Shown here: piece by piece, positions 16,591 through 23,778 of the stretch | Layout of the letters: each line of letters opens with the position of its first letter | Numbering within the stretch: position 1 is the stretch's first letter | NCBI RefSeq assembly: GCF_002933875.1 | Contig: NZ_BFAV01000104.1 | Location: 37,747-101,746 of the forward strand | Direction of reading: 5' to 3' | DNA: 64,000 bases | Origin: Desulfocucumis palustris | Lineage (GTDB): Bacteria; Bacillota; Desulfotomaculia; Desulfotomaculales; Desulfocucumaceae | Made by a program: the position numbers and the translations under genes | The notes under the pieces: generated by a model | The model's input: the letters and a program-made list of their open reading frames with translations, nothing else | The model's database searches: none | What the model was told of the DNA's origin: nothing

Positions 16591-16623
16591 AAGGACAGTA
16601 TAAACAAACCGGCTTTTGGCACC

Positions 16624-16655
16624 TTGACGTGATATGCCATATATGCTACTATAAT
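16624..16655 (+). promoter_or_regulatory. Probable tRNA-Leu promoter
   Basis: TTGACG (16624-16629) is followed after 17 bases by TACTAT and after 20 by TATAAT (16650-16655), about 28 bases ahead of the tRNA. Confidence 0.55.
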
Positions 16656-16682
16656 TTTTGCAGCATTTACAATAATTTTAAT

Positions 16683-16768
16683 GCGGGCGTGGCGGAATGG
16701 CAGACGCGCTGGACTTAGGATCCAGTGGGGTAACTCCCGTGGAGGTTCAAGTCCTCTCGCCCGCACCA
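16683..16768 (+). tRNA. tRNA-Leu (anticodon UAG)
   Basis: An 86-base class II tRNA. The acceptor arms GCGGGCG and CGCCCGC pair, the anticodon stem CTGGA/TCCAG carries the loop CTTAGGA with anticodon TAG at 16716-16718, and there is a long variable arm, GGTTCAAGTCC T arm and encoded CCA. A terminator follows directly. Confidence 0.97.
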
Positions 16769-16778
16769 GTAAAATCAA

Positions 16779-16808
16779 GGCCTCCGGCAAATCGGAGGCC
16801 ATTTGTTT
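16779..16808 (+). terminator. Terminator after tRNA-Leu
   Basis: GGCCTCCG (16779-16786) and CGGAGGCC (16793-16800) form a perfect stem followed by ATTTGTTTT. Confidence 0.8.
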
Positions 16809-16870
16809 TAGTCACATTTTAATTTTACGGTTGTTTTGAATGATTACTGTTGAAAAACTATCCTGGCCAT

Positions 16871-16901
16871 AAAAAGGCCGAGTTTAACGCTCGGCCTTTT
16901 T
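16871..16901. terminator. Bidirectional terminator beside the hicBA genes
   Basis: AAAAAGGCCGAG (16871-16882) and CTCGGCCTTTTT (16890-16901) are perfect arms with A and T runs. It ends the leftward hicA-hicB transcript just past the hicB stop. Confidence 0.85.
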
Positions 16902-16910
16902 ATACCCGAC

Positions 16911-17252
16911 TCAACGAGATAGCTGGTAATTAACGTATTGGTTGAGGCTTATATTTTCTTCCTTTGCCTTCTCGACGAGTCGGCGGTGAAGTGATTTAGG
17001 AACCCTCACATTAAATTTGCCTGAGTATTCTTCGTTCGAAGGTTCAGAGATTGCAATGCCATCCTCCAGGGCGACTTCAAGCCAGCAGGTTTTCGCGTCC
17101 TCAATCATTTTAATAGCGTCCTCAACGGTCTCGGCTTGGCTAATACAGCCGGGGAGGTCTGGAATTGCTACAACGTAACCTCCTTCTTCCGCGGGGGTAA
17201 TGGTTATCCGGTAAGGTAACGCGAGGTAATACTGAAGGTTTTTTTTACTCAT
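16911..17252 (-). CDS. hicB: HicB-family antitoxin
   Basis: About 113 residues from ATG at 17252. The first part is the degenerate RNase-H-like HicB domain (YRITITPAEEGGYVVAIPDLPGC and AETVEDAIKMIEDAK). The second is a ribbon-helix-helix DNA-binding tail (FNVRVPKSLHRRLVEKAKEENISLNQYVNYQL). HicB neutralises the HicA mRNA interferase and represses the operon. Its start overlaps the stop of the upstream hicA, so the pair is coupled. An in-frame ATG at 17270 would add 6 residues. Confidence 0.93.
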   Translation of the reverse strand: MSKKNLQYYLALPYRITITPAEEGGYVVAIPDLPGCISQAETVEDAIKMIEDAKTCWLEVALEDGIAISEPSNEEYSGKFNVRVPKSLHRRLVEKAKEENISLNQYVNYQLSR

Positions 17253-17523
17253 CTTCCATCGCTCCTTCAAGGGCCGATATGGCTTCTTTAACGTAATGAG
17301 CTTTAATGTGAGGCTCGTTATAAGGAATAGAAATAATTTTATCCCCTTTTCTATAAACGTAATGGCTTGAACCTTTACGCGGTTGCTTTTTTTCGAAACC
17401 TGCCCGGATTAATATTTTGTCTAGTTCCTCGAATCTAACATGCCGGGGGTTATTCTTAATTTTTTCTAAAAGTTTTTCGAGCTTACCTGGAATTGTGCTT
17501 TTTATTGAGTGAATATGGAGCAT
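17245..17523 (-). CDS. hicA: HicA-family mRNA interferase toxin
   Basis: About 92 residues with the HicA double-stranded-RNA-binding-like fold. It has VRFEELDKILIRAGFE, then GSSHYVYRKGDK, where the conserved His (GSSH) is the catalytic residue of HicA toxins, then a HIKAHYVKEAI helix. HicA cleaves mRNA to stop growth. The gene order toxin then antitoxin is usual for hicAB. ATG at 17532 is an alternative start adding three residues. The N-terminal stretch before KLEKLLEKI is longer than usual. Confidence 0.92.
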   Translation of the reverse strand: MLHIHSIKSTIPGKLEKLLEKIKNNPRHVRFEELDKILIRAGFEKKQPRKGSSHYVYRKGDKIISIPYNEPHIKAHYVKEAISALEGAMEDE

Positions 17524-17537
17524 CCCCAACAAGGTTT

Positions 17538-17738
17538 TTATTCTTGTGGGGGATGTTTGTTTTCATCAATCTTGTCATTATCATTGTCTGGACTTATGAC
17601 AATCAAGTTGTCTGCGGTATCATCTGCAATGTACATTTCTTCGGTTCGTTGCTGCGCTTTTTGAAGTGCTGAAATTACTTTTGTCGTTTCACTGAAAAGA
17701 ATCTCATACATTTCTTTATAATCTGGCACCCTGTTCAT
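17538..17738 (-). CDS. Small phage-type hypothetical protein
   Basis: A 66-residue acidic protein: a helical first half (YKEMYEILFSETTKVISALQKAQQRTEEMYI) and a low-complexity tail rich in Asp and Asn. ATG at 17738 has GAGGGGAG upstream. Proteins of this form are common in phage and island regions of clostridia and are of unknown role. It lies just upstream of hicA and probably shares its transcript. Confidence 0.65.
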   Translation of the reverse strand: MNRVPDYKEMYEILFSETTKVISALQKAQQRTEEMYIADDTADNLIVISPDNDNDKIDENKHPPQE

Positions 17739-17874
17739 CTACTCCCCTCAACATAATACCATTCAAATGTTTGTCTATAGTTATATATTGTTGGTTAATA
17801 GATGTCAAATGCCGCTTCATAGCTTATGTATATCGGTTGCTCTGCGCGATACACTTTTATTGAGGTGATTGCGT

Positions 17875-18126
17875 ATGGCAAGAAGCACAAAAGTAGCCCT
17901 TGGAAATAGAGATAAATATATCGCTCTTGGATTGAATATTGCTTATTATCGCAAGCGGGAAGGTATGACACAAGACCAACTCGCCGAAAAAGCGGGCATG
18001 AGCCGCTCCTATCTTGGCGAAATCGAAGCGCCAAACATGATAACCACTTTATCTTTAGAGGTTCTATTCAATATTTCGAATGCGCTACGAATACCTGCGT
18101 CAAAATTACTTGAGTTTAGAGATTAA
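17875..18126 (+). CDS. XRE-family helix-turn-helix regulator
   Basis: About 83 residues, essentially one HTH_3 domain: LGLNIAYYRKREGMTQDQLAEKAGMSRSYLGEIE followed by LEVLFNISNALRIPASKLLEF. ATG at 17875 is chosen because GAGGTG lies 8 bases upstream; a TTG at 17869 is also in frame. There is no sensing domain. It is divergent from the hicAB-linked operon and could regulate it or the DUF4160/DUF2442 genes that follow. Confidence 0.9.
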   Translation: MARSTKVALGNRDKYIALGLNIAYYRKREGMTQDQLAEKAGMSRSYLGEIEAPNMITTLSLEVLFNISNALRIPASKLLEFRD

Positions 18127-18165
18127 AGTAATTGGACGTCTTACTGGTGTTAGGAGGAAGTTATT

Positions 18166-18258
18166 ATGGCAAAACGCAATGATGATTTTTCCGTTGAGAA
18201 GAAACCGTGGTCAGAAGTGCGTTTGACCTGTAGAACGATACTAATTCTTTGGGTATAA
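18166..18258 (+). CDS. Possible 30-residue peptide or gene remnant
   Basis: ATG at 18166 behind an excellent AGGAGGAAG opens a 30-codon frame beginning MAKRNDDFSVEKKPWSEV and ending at TAA. The start looks genuine, but the frame stops early and the end (TILILWV) does not look like a designed terminus. It may be the 5' stub of a decayed gene within the accessory patch. Confidence 0.4.
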   Translation: MAKRNDDFSVEKKPWSEVRLTCRTILILWV

Positions 18259-18279
18259 TATTATTAGGAGTTGTTTCGC

Positions 18280-18531
18280 TTGCCACTGATCTGTGAATTT
18301 CTCGGGCTAAAGATTTATATGTATTTCCACGATCATAACCCGCCTCACTTTCATGTCCGTGGCAATAACATTTCAGCCCTCGTCGATTTTTCGGGAAGAG
18401 TTATAGCAGGGGATTTACCGGGAGAACTATCAGCGAAGGTGGCAGCTTGGGCAAGGTTCCGCAAGAAGGAATTGGAATGGAACTGGGACAGGGCGAAAAA
18501 AGGGGAAAAGTTAGTAAAGGTTGACCGTTAG
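18280..18531 (+). CDS. DUF4160 protein
   Basis: About 83 residues from TTG at 18280, 9 bases after AGGAG. It has the DUF4160 pattern: ICEFLGLKIYMYFHDHNPPHFHVRG near the start, with clustered His, and a Trp-rich basic end (WARFRKKELEWNWDRA). DUF4160 genes are frequently followed by DUF2442 genes, as here; the pair has features of a toxin-antitoxin-like or defence module, but no activity is established. Confidence 0.85.
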   Translation: MPLICEFLGLKIYMYFHDHNPPHFHVRGNNISALVDFSGRVIAGDLPGELSAKVAAWARFRKKELEWNWDRAKKGEKLVKVDR

Positions 18532-18548
18532 GTCTGGAGGGTGTTTTT

Positions 18549-18842
18549 ATGGATTTTGATAAAGGGGTTAAAACCGTTTTGCATGAGATAAAAAGCGTCT
18601 ACCCCGTTAGAGACTTTCACCTGATTCTGGAATTTGACAATGGAGAATACAGGGTTATTGATGCACGCCCGTTTTTAGTTGGCCCAGCATTTGAACGGAT
18701 AAAAAATCCGGCGATCTTCAAGAAAGTATCAGTAGACAATGATGCGGGTACAATTTCGTGGTTTGGTGAAATTGACATAGACCCCGATGTTTTATACGCC
18801 CAAAGCGTTCCACTCGAATTGCCTATGGAGGCTTCCAGATAA
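18549..18842 (+). CDS. DUF2442 protein
   Basis: A 97-residue protein of the DUF2442 type: an early beta-rich LILEFDNGEYRVIDARP and a later IKNPAIFKKVSVDNDAGTISWFGEIDIDPDVLY. Members are small and usually sit next to a DUF4160 gene. The start is ATG with GGAGGGTG upstream, 17 bases after the partner. A weak hairpin with a T tract (18843-18870) follows. Confidence 0.85.
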   Translation: MDFDKGVKTVLHEIKSVYPVRDFHLILEFDNGEYRVIDARPFLVGPAFERIKNPAIFKKVSVDNDAGTISWFGEIDIDPDVLYAQSVPLELPMEASR

Positions 18843-18926
18843 AACCGGTACTTTTATACCAGTTTTTTTGTTGTAATGCTTTTTACCGCTTCTGTTGCAT
18901 AGAAATCTCTTAAGCAGCCCTGATCT

Positions 18927-19208
18927 CTATTCAAGATTTCGTTTGCCGTGCGTTACCTGGGTAATATAGATGGCTTCCTGCCGTATCTGGTACATTATTC
19001 TATATGAGCCGTAAATAATTTCACGGGTGTTTTCCTCACCGATTTCCGGCACCATCCGTCCACTTCGGGGAAATTGTGACAGTCTCTCTGTTGCCATAAT
19101 TATATTGGCGGTAAATCTCTCAGAATAGTAAACTGAATCCTTGGCAATATAATCCTTAATTGAATGTAAATCCTGAAAGGCCGGTTTTGTCCAAAGCACC
19201 TTTATCAT
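18927..19208 (-). CDS. ParE/RelE-superfamily toxin
   Basis: A 93-residue type II toxin: VLWTKPAFQDLHSIKDYIAKDS at the start and SGRMVPEI plus REIIYGSYRIMYQI in the core, the ParE-like layout. ParE relatives poison gyrase while RelE relatives cut mRNA; the absence of the usual RelE catalytic residues at the C-terminus favours ParE. Its ATG overlaps the stop of the upstream antitoxin gene by 4 bases (ATGA). Confidence 0.9.
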   Translation of the reverse strand: MIKVLWTKPAFQDLHSIKDYIAKDSVYYSERFTANIIMATERLSQFPRSGRMVPEIGEENTREIIYGSYRIMYQIRQEAIYITQVTHGKRNLE

Positions 19209-19381
19209 TGCTGCCTGAGAAGTAAACCTTTCACTTCATCCACCGTGAGAACATCTCCATTTTCAATAGCAGCCATAGCGTTTTTATGTTTCTGTAAAAC
19301 GTACAGTTCATACATAATATCTTCCAGCGTGGCGGTTTCCGGCAATCTGTTGATAAGGCTGATAACCTCTTCTTTTATCAT
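19205..19381 (-). CDS. Antitoxin partner of the ParE-type toxin
   Basis: A 58-residue protein found by reading the minus strand upstream of the toxin. It begins MIKEEVISLINRLP, continues TLEDIMYELYVLQKH and ends EVKGLLLRQQ. It has GAGGTGAT upstream of ATG at 19381, and its TGA overlaps the toxin start as ATGA. The acidic helical form and the phrase ATLEDIMYELY are typical of short antitoxins paired with ParE toxins. The N-terminus probably binds DNA. It is short enough to be missed by common length cut-offs. Confidence 0.85.
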   Translation of the reverse strand: MIKEEVISLINRLPETATLEDIMYELYVLQKHKNAMAAIENGDVLTVDEVKGLLLRQQ

Positions 19382-19521
19382 CGATTAATCACCTCATAAA
19401 TATTTTACCACAAATTCTTTCTCATAAAACTAAAACCACGGAGAAGCCGGAATCCCCCAAATGATAATACTCCAGAAATAGCCTGCCCCAAATGTGGGAG
19501 AGATATGGCCCATACAGGAGA

Positions 19522-19558
19522 AACCGAGGATAGGTGAGACCATCCTCGGTTATTTTTT
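19522..19558. terminator. Terminator-like hairpin
   Basis: AACCGAGGAT (19522-19531) and ATCCTCGGTT (19542-19551) form a perfect stem followed by ATTTTTTAG. No gene ends close upstream on the plus strand, so it may be a relic or the end of an unseen RNA. Confidence 0.65.
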
Positions 19559-19636
19559 AGTCGCCCGAAGGGCGATTTTGTTCATTTAAAAAGATTCCCG
19601 GGTACCCTGCAGACTACATCTTCAAAAATATATGTA

Positions 19637-19670
19637 AAAAACCCACAGGCTTTAACAGCTGTGGGTTTTT
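19637..19670. terminator. Bidirectional terminator before the YhcN-type gene
   Basis: AAAAACCCACAG (19637-19648) and CTGTGGGTTTTT (19659-19670) are perfect arms. It ends the leftward sporulation lipoprotein gene at 19681. Confidence 0.85.
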
Positions 19671-19680
19671 AATAATTTGA

Positions 19681-20163
19681 TTATTTCGTTTTTGGCTGAA
19701 TTCGGTTGCCTATTTCCTTAAGCTCCCTGTCAAAGCTGGATATGGGTTTTCCCTGGGCGATTCCTTCAGCCACCTTTTTTATTCTGGTAACGGTGTCGGC
19801 ATCGGAACTTATGCTGACAGTGTAATTGGGCTCAATATTCTTTACCCGGTCGAGTACTGTTTTTTCCACATCGGCTCTTTTTTCTCTCTCAATATTGGAT
19901 TGCAAATTCAGCCCCAGGTAAATGTTTTTGCCCGATACAACGGCTGTGGCCCCCCGGACATCTTTTACCTTTTTGGCCTCCGCCGTTACCCTGTCTGCTA
20001 CCTGACCGGCAGCATCCGTGGCGGGAGTGGTGGCCCTTGGGGTCGTGGGGGCTCCCGGTGCCGGTGTGGCCGGCTTCTTGGCTGCTGAACAGCCTCCAAA
20101 AATCAGAGAAGCTCCCAGCAAGACTGTTAAAGGTAAAAGTATTGCTGTTTTTAATTTTTTCAA
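19681..20163 (-). CDS. YhcN/YlaJ-family sporulation lipoprotein
   Basis: A 160-residue lipoprotein: KK, a hydrophobic run and lipobox FGGC (Cys about residue 25). A Pro/Ala/Thr-rich spacer (about 28-55) leads to a YhcN/YlaJ domain with VADRVTAEAKKVKDVRGATAVVSGKNIYLGL and DRVKNIEPNYTVSISSDADTV. Relatives are made in the forespore and sit in the inner spore membrane. It starts with ATG behind GGGAGGAGGTG, divergent from the next gene with about 126 bases between them. This supports a spore-forming host. Confidence 0.88.
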   Translation of the reverse strand: MKKLKTAILLPLTVLLGASLIFGGCSAAKKPATPAPGAPTTPRATTPATDAAGQVADRVTAEAKKVKDVRGATAVVSGKNIYLGLNLQSNIEREKRADVEKTVLDRVKNIEPNYTVSISSDADTVTRIKKVAEGIAQGKPISSFDRELKEIGNRIQPKTK

Positions 20164-20289
20164 ATCTTACACCTCCTCCCTTGAAATATCCGTCATTATT
20201 ATCTCTTTTCGTACAGGAATTATTCGGGAAAAAATAGTTATATATTAACGCTTCCTCCGCATAATTTAAAAACAAGGGAGGTATTTCCA

Positions 20290-21237
20290 TTGCTGTTTTT
20301 AAATATTCGCAGGCGTGGCTTAATAATTGGTGTAATTTTAATTTTGTTGTTTGTTTCAGTTCCTACAGCCTATAAAATAATTGTGGCTCACGAAAGTAAA
20401 TCTATCCCCAAGCCCGAAAAAACAAAGGAAGAACCGTCGCCATACGGGGAATTTTTACGCTGGGAAGAAGTGAACACTATTTTCCCCAAATACTCTAAAG
20501 CCACAGTTATAGATTTTGAAACGGGGCTTCAATTCCATGTTCAAAGAAGGGCGGGTAAATACCATGCCGACGTTCAACCGCTGGCGTCGGAGGATAGCTC
20601 CGTGATGAAAATGATATATGACGGCAGCTGGAGCTGGAAGCGCAAGGCTGTCATTGTTAAATTGGATAACGGGCGAAGAATAGCCGCCTCAATGAACGGA
20701 ATGCCCCATGGCGCGGGGGCGATACGGGGAAACAATTTTAACGGGCATTTTTGCATCCATTTTAGGGATAGTAAAATTCATGCGTCCCGGGAAATAAACA
20801 TGGATCATCAGATAATGATATGGAAGGCTGCCAACAAAGTGGACGAACAATTATTTTCCTTACCTCCCCGGAGTGTTGTAAACGTATTTTTTTCAGCCGT
20901 CGCCCAAAATGACGGTTATATTGCCGGGAAAGCAATTGACAATCAGTCGGAATATGCGGTTTCATTGCTGGACGGCATAAATGACATAAAATCTGCCAGG
21001 TTGTGTGGGATTAAGGATAAAAATCAGAATAGTTTTGATGTTGATGTCTGGTTGGTGTATGAAGGCTCAGATAAGGAATATAGAAAGAAATTTTCCATAA
21101 ATATGATTAAAAAACAGAATTTAGGCTGGAAAATAGATCCCCGGACACTGCTCCCCCTGATAGAGAAAGATGTTTGGGTGGAATCCAGGCAATATGACGA
21201 ATTTATGGAAGAAGACCCGGAGTTTGATGAACTATGA
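20290..21237 (+). CDS. Membrane-anchored cell-wall-type protein of unknown function, possibly L,D-transpeptidase-like
   Basis: A 315-residue protein with one N-terminal membrane anchor (about residues 10-30) and an external domain. The best preserved block is GMPHGAGAIRGNNFNGHFCI followed by HF. It recalls the YkuD L,D-transpeptidase signature (a His, then S/T-H-x-C): His, 12 residues, then H-x-C. The spacing is shorter than the usual 14-17 and Gly replaces Ser/Thr, so the link is tentative. Preceding SWSWKRKAVIVKLDNGRRIAAS is beta-rich. The start is TTG with GGGAGGT upstream. Neighbours are a spore lipoprotein, an SLH protein and an S41 protease, all envelope genes. I recognise no firm family name. 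Confidence 0.75.
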   Translation: MLFLNIRRRGLIIGVILILLFVSVPTAYKIIVAHESKSIPKPEKTKEEPSPYGEFLRWEEVNTIFPKYSKATVIDFETGLQFHVQRRAGKYHADVQPLASEDSSVMKMIYDGSWSWKRKAVIVKLDNGRRIAASMNGMPHGAGAIRGNNFNGHFCIHFRDSKIHASREINMDHQIMIWKAANKVDEQLFSLPPRSVVNVFFSAVAQNDGYIAGKAIDNQSEYAVSLLDGINDIKSARLCGIKDKNQNSFDVDVWLVYEGSDKEYRKKFSINMIKKQNLGWKIDPRTLLPLIEKDVWVESRQYDEFMEEDPEFDEL

Positions 21238-21354
21238 TAAGTTTTATGTTATGCATATTTAACAAACAGGGGCAAATTGACGCCATTGGTTGTTGAGCCC
21301 CGGGAAGATTTTTGCTAGTATATAAAAAAACTGGCTATATCAGGGGGTGTATTT

Positions 21355-22383
21355 TTGGGGAGAGGTATAAAATGCTTGTTAATTGTAATATTGATACTTG
21401 CCTTTTTTGCGGTGCCTGCCGCAGCCAATGATCCGGACGATATTGTTTTAAAGGTTGAAAACCCGGACAGCACCATGCAATCCGGTGAGGGAAGCACTGT
21501 AAATACAATACTTTCAGCGCCGACAGTTACTTACGGGGACAGCAAAGAACTGGGCACGCTGAGGATTAGCGGCAAAGAAGGGGTTAGTGTGCCTGTTCAA
21601 TCCGGTGCCAGGATCAGGGTAACTTTGCCGGTTGGCGTGTGCTACATGCGGACACCGGATCAGGAAAACTACAAAAATTATATTGAGTGGCCCGAAAATA
21701 TTAACGGGCTTGAAAATCAAATCCGTGATGCCGGCGATAAACCGGGAATAAAGTTTGTGGCGGCAACACCCCGGTCCCTGACAATAGAGGTGAATAATGT
21801 TGACGTTTCAGGAAAGATAATGGTGATGGATTTTGTTTTTAATAAGGAAAATTTCAGCACCGTCAGGGTATCAAGATTAAACGGACTGTCGAAGATATAC
21901 GCCAAAAACCCCGGCGGCTCCATCACGCGCCTGGAGTTTTTTGAGCTTTTGGCGGACATGACGCTGCCATTTGCCTCCTGTCCGCTGCAGCCGACATATT
22001 CAGACAATACTGTGGACAATATGTTTGTGGATGCGGATGCGCTGACCGCACAGGCAAGGGATAAAATTAAGCCATTAATAGACGCGGGAATAATTGCCGG
22101 CCACCAGGGAGGACTGTTAAAACCAGATGATTATATAACCAGGGCCCAGGCAATTCACCTGGTGGGAAAAATATTTCCTGCCGCGGATGCGGATACAAAA
22201 GCCGGTTTCAAGGATGCCTTGCCATGGTGGGCTGAAGGGATAAATAATGCCGTGGCATATGGTATTGTTTCCGCATACCCTGACGGCACCTTCAGGCCCG
22301 AACAGCCTATTACCCAATCGGAGATAGTGGATGTATTGCAGAAAACCCTGGAATTATACGGTGGATTACCCCGGGACAACTAA
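21355..22383 (+). CDS. SLH-domain cell-surface protein
   Basis: A 342-residue exported protein: a signal peptide (about 1-24, ending PAAA), a beta-rich middle region (about 30-220) without a recognised domain, and two S-layer homology motifs at the C-terminus. The SLH motifs read KIKPLIDAGIIAGHQGGLLKPDDYITRAQA and ALPWWAEGINNAVAYGIVSAYPDGTFRPEQPITQSE. SLH domains bind pyruvylated wall polymers and fix the protein to the surface. The start is TTG with AGGGGGTG upstream. Two rather than three SLH motifs suggests weaker or oligomeric anchoring. Confidence 0.87.
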   Translation: MGRGIKCLLIVILILAFFAVPAAANDPDDIVLKVENPDSTMQSGEGSTVNTILSAPTVTYGDSKELGTLRISGKEGVSVPVQSGARIRVTLPVGVCYMRTPDQENYKNYIEWPENINGLENQIRDAGDKPGIKFVAATPRSLTIEVNNVDVSGKIMVMDFVFNKENFSTVRVSRLNGLSKIYAKNPGGSITRLEFFELLADMTLPFASCPLQPTYSDNTVDNMFVDADALTAQARDKIKPLIDAGIIAGHQGGLLKPDDYITRAQAIHLVGKIFPAADADTKAGFKDALPWWAEGINNAVAYGIVSAYPDGTFRPEQPITQSEIVDVLQKTLELYGGLPRDN

Positions 22384-22418
22384 AAATAACTGACTGGTTT
22401 ATTGTGATTAAGGGGATG

Positions 22419-22450
22419 GGTTTGCCTTTCAACCGGGGCAAACCTTTTTT
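22419..22450 (+). terminator. Terminator after the SLH gene
   Basis: GGTTTGCC (22419-22426) and GGCAAACC (22437-22444) form a perfect stem followed by TTTTTT. Confidence 0.85.
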
Positions 22451-22575
22451 ATTTTAAACGCACTGAACGCGGTTTTATTAATTAAAAATTTTGTCTTTTA
22501 TAAAAATTAAATATTAAGAAATATCAAAATTTATAATATAATTAAGAAAACATTCCGGTAAATGAGGCAAAGGTT

Positions 22576-23703
22576 ATGAAATACAAAATTTGGTTAACAA
22601 TTGGTTTGGCATTAATGAGCTTGCTTTTTCTGTGCCCGGCATCCTTTGCCCGGGAAACGGCAATGGAGGAGATAAGGTTTTTATTAAAAAATTATTATGT
22701 GACGGCGGTTTCAGAAGACATTCTTAATTCTCCAACCCCCGGGGAGTTGATCGACAGGCTGGGGGACCGCCATACCGGATATTTTACCGCCGATGAATAT
22801 AGTCGGCTTATAAACTCCCAATATAATAAAAAAGTGGATTTGGGCATAAATATCGGGATTGTGCCGGAAGGAGCATTAGTATTGTCCGTTCTGAATGGCT
22901 CTCCCGGGGAGGAGGCCCATATAAAGCAGGGAGATATTATTGTCGAGGTCTCGGGCAGCACTTTAAAGGGGTTAGGAGAAGAAAAGGTGCGGTCATTATT
23001 ATGCGGAGAAGAAGGAAGTGTAATTGAGTTCACTTTAAAAAGAAATAACGAAACCATTACTTCTTCAGTAACCTGTAAACCCATTGAAATTCCCACAGTG
23101 ACAGGCGAGGTGCTGGACGGGCATATAGGATACATTGATATTAATTTTTTCGGCAGGGAATCACCGGATTTATTTGAAAGATTGGTTGAAAATTTACAGG
23201 ACAAAAGGGTAGACAGCTGGATTATTGATTTGCGTGACAATCCCGGCGGTTATCTGACTTCCACCTTGAAGATAGCCGGATATTTTATAGGAGATAATTT
23301 AACTTTATTAACCGGTAAAAATGGTGTTTATACCGGGTATAGAGCTGAAAAGCAGGGTATTGTGATTAATCAGCCGGTTGTTTTTCTGATAAACAATAAT
23401 AGTGCAAGTGGAGCGGAAATAATATCGGCTGCCGTAAAATATTACAAAAAAGCGGTATTGGTAGGCACTAATACCCATGGAAAAGGGACCGTTCAAAATA
23501 TTTTTCATTTAAAAAGCGGTGGCTATCTAAAAATGACAATGTATGAGTTTTACACACCGGATGGTGCTGCCATAAACGGAATAGGCATAGCTCCCGACAT
23601 TGAGGTTAATAACGGTGATTCAATGCTAACAGCGAAATCCCTGGTTAATAATTTAAAGGAATATCAATTTGCCTTGGGGGATTATAAATTGACCAGGTTA
23701 TAG
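22576..23703 (+). CDS. S41-family carboxyl-terminal processing protease
   Basis: A 375-residue protein with a signal peptide (about 1-26, ending SFA), a short N-terminal region, a PDZ domain (about 90-165: LGINIGIVPEGALVLSVLNGSPGEEAHIKQGDIIVEVSG) and the S41 catalytic core. The nucleophile Ser lies in NNNSASGAEI and the Lys in NTHGKGTVQ, the Ser-Lys dyad of CtpA/CtpB proteases. CtpB-type enzymes cut sporulation signal proteins outside the forespore membrane, so a role in sporulation or wall turnover is plausible. It is transcribed alone and starts with ATG. The gene is AT-richer than most neighbours. Confidence 0.92.
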   Translation: MKYKIWLTIGLALMSLLFLCPASFARETAMEEIRFLLKNYYVTAVSEDILNSPTPGELIDRLGDRHTGYFTADEYSRLINSQYNKKVDLGINIGIVPEGALVLSVLNGSPGEEAHIKQGDIIVEVSGSTLKGLGEEKVRSLLCGEEGSVIEFTLKRNNETITSSVTCKPIEIPTVTGEVLDGHIGYIDINFFGRESPDLFERLVENLQDKRVDSWIIDLRDNPGGYLTSTLKIAGYFIGDNLTLLTGKNGVYTGYRAEKQGIVINQPVVFLINNNSASGAEIISAAVKYYKKAVLVGTNTHGKGTVQNIFHLKSGGYLKMTMYEFYTPDGAAINGIGIAPDIEVNNGDSMLTAKSLVNNLKEYQFALGDYKLTRL

Positions 23704-23778
23704 CAAATGCCAAATACCCATTGAACGGTTGGAATTCCCCGGTCCCCGGCAATCACCGGTGTTTTGTATTTATGCTGT

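Noticed and set aside
16769..19680. Search for an att-type duplicate of the tRNA-Leu 3' end
   Set aside because: No direct repeat of the tRNA end was seen in the accessory patch or up to 19.7 kb by eye.
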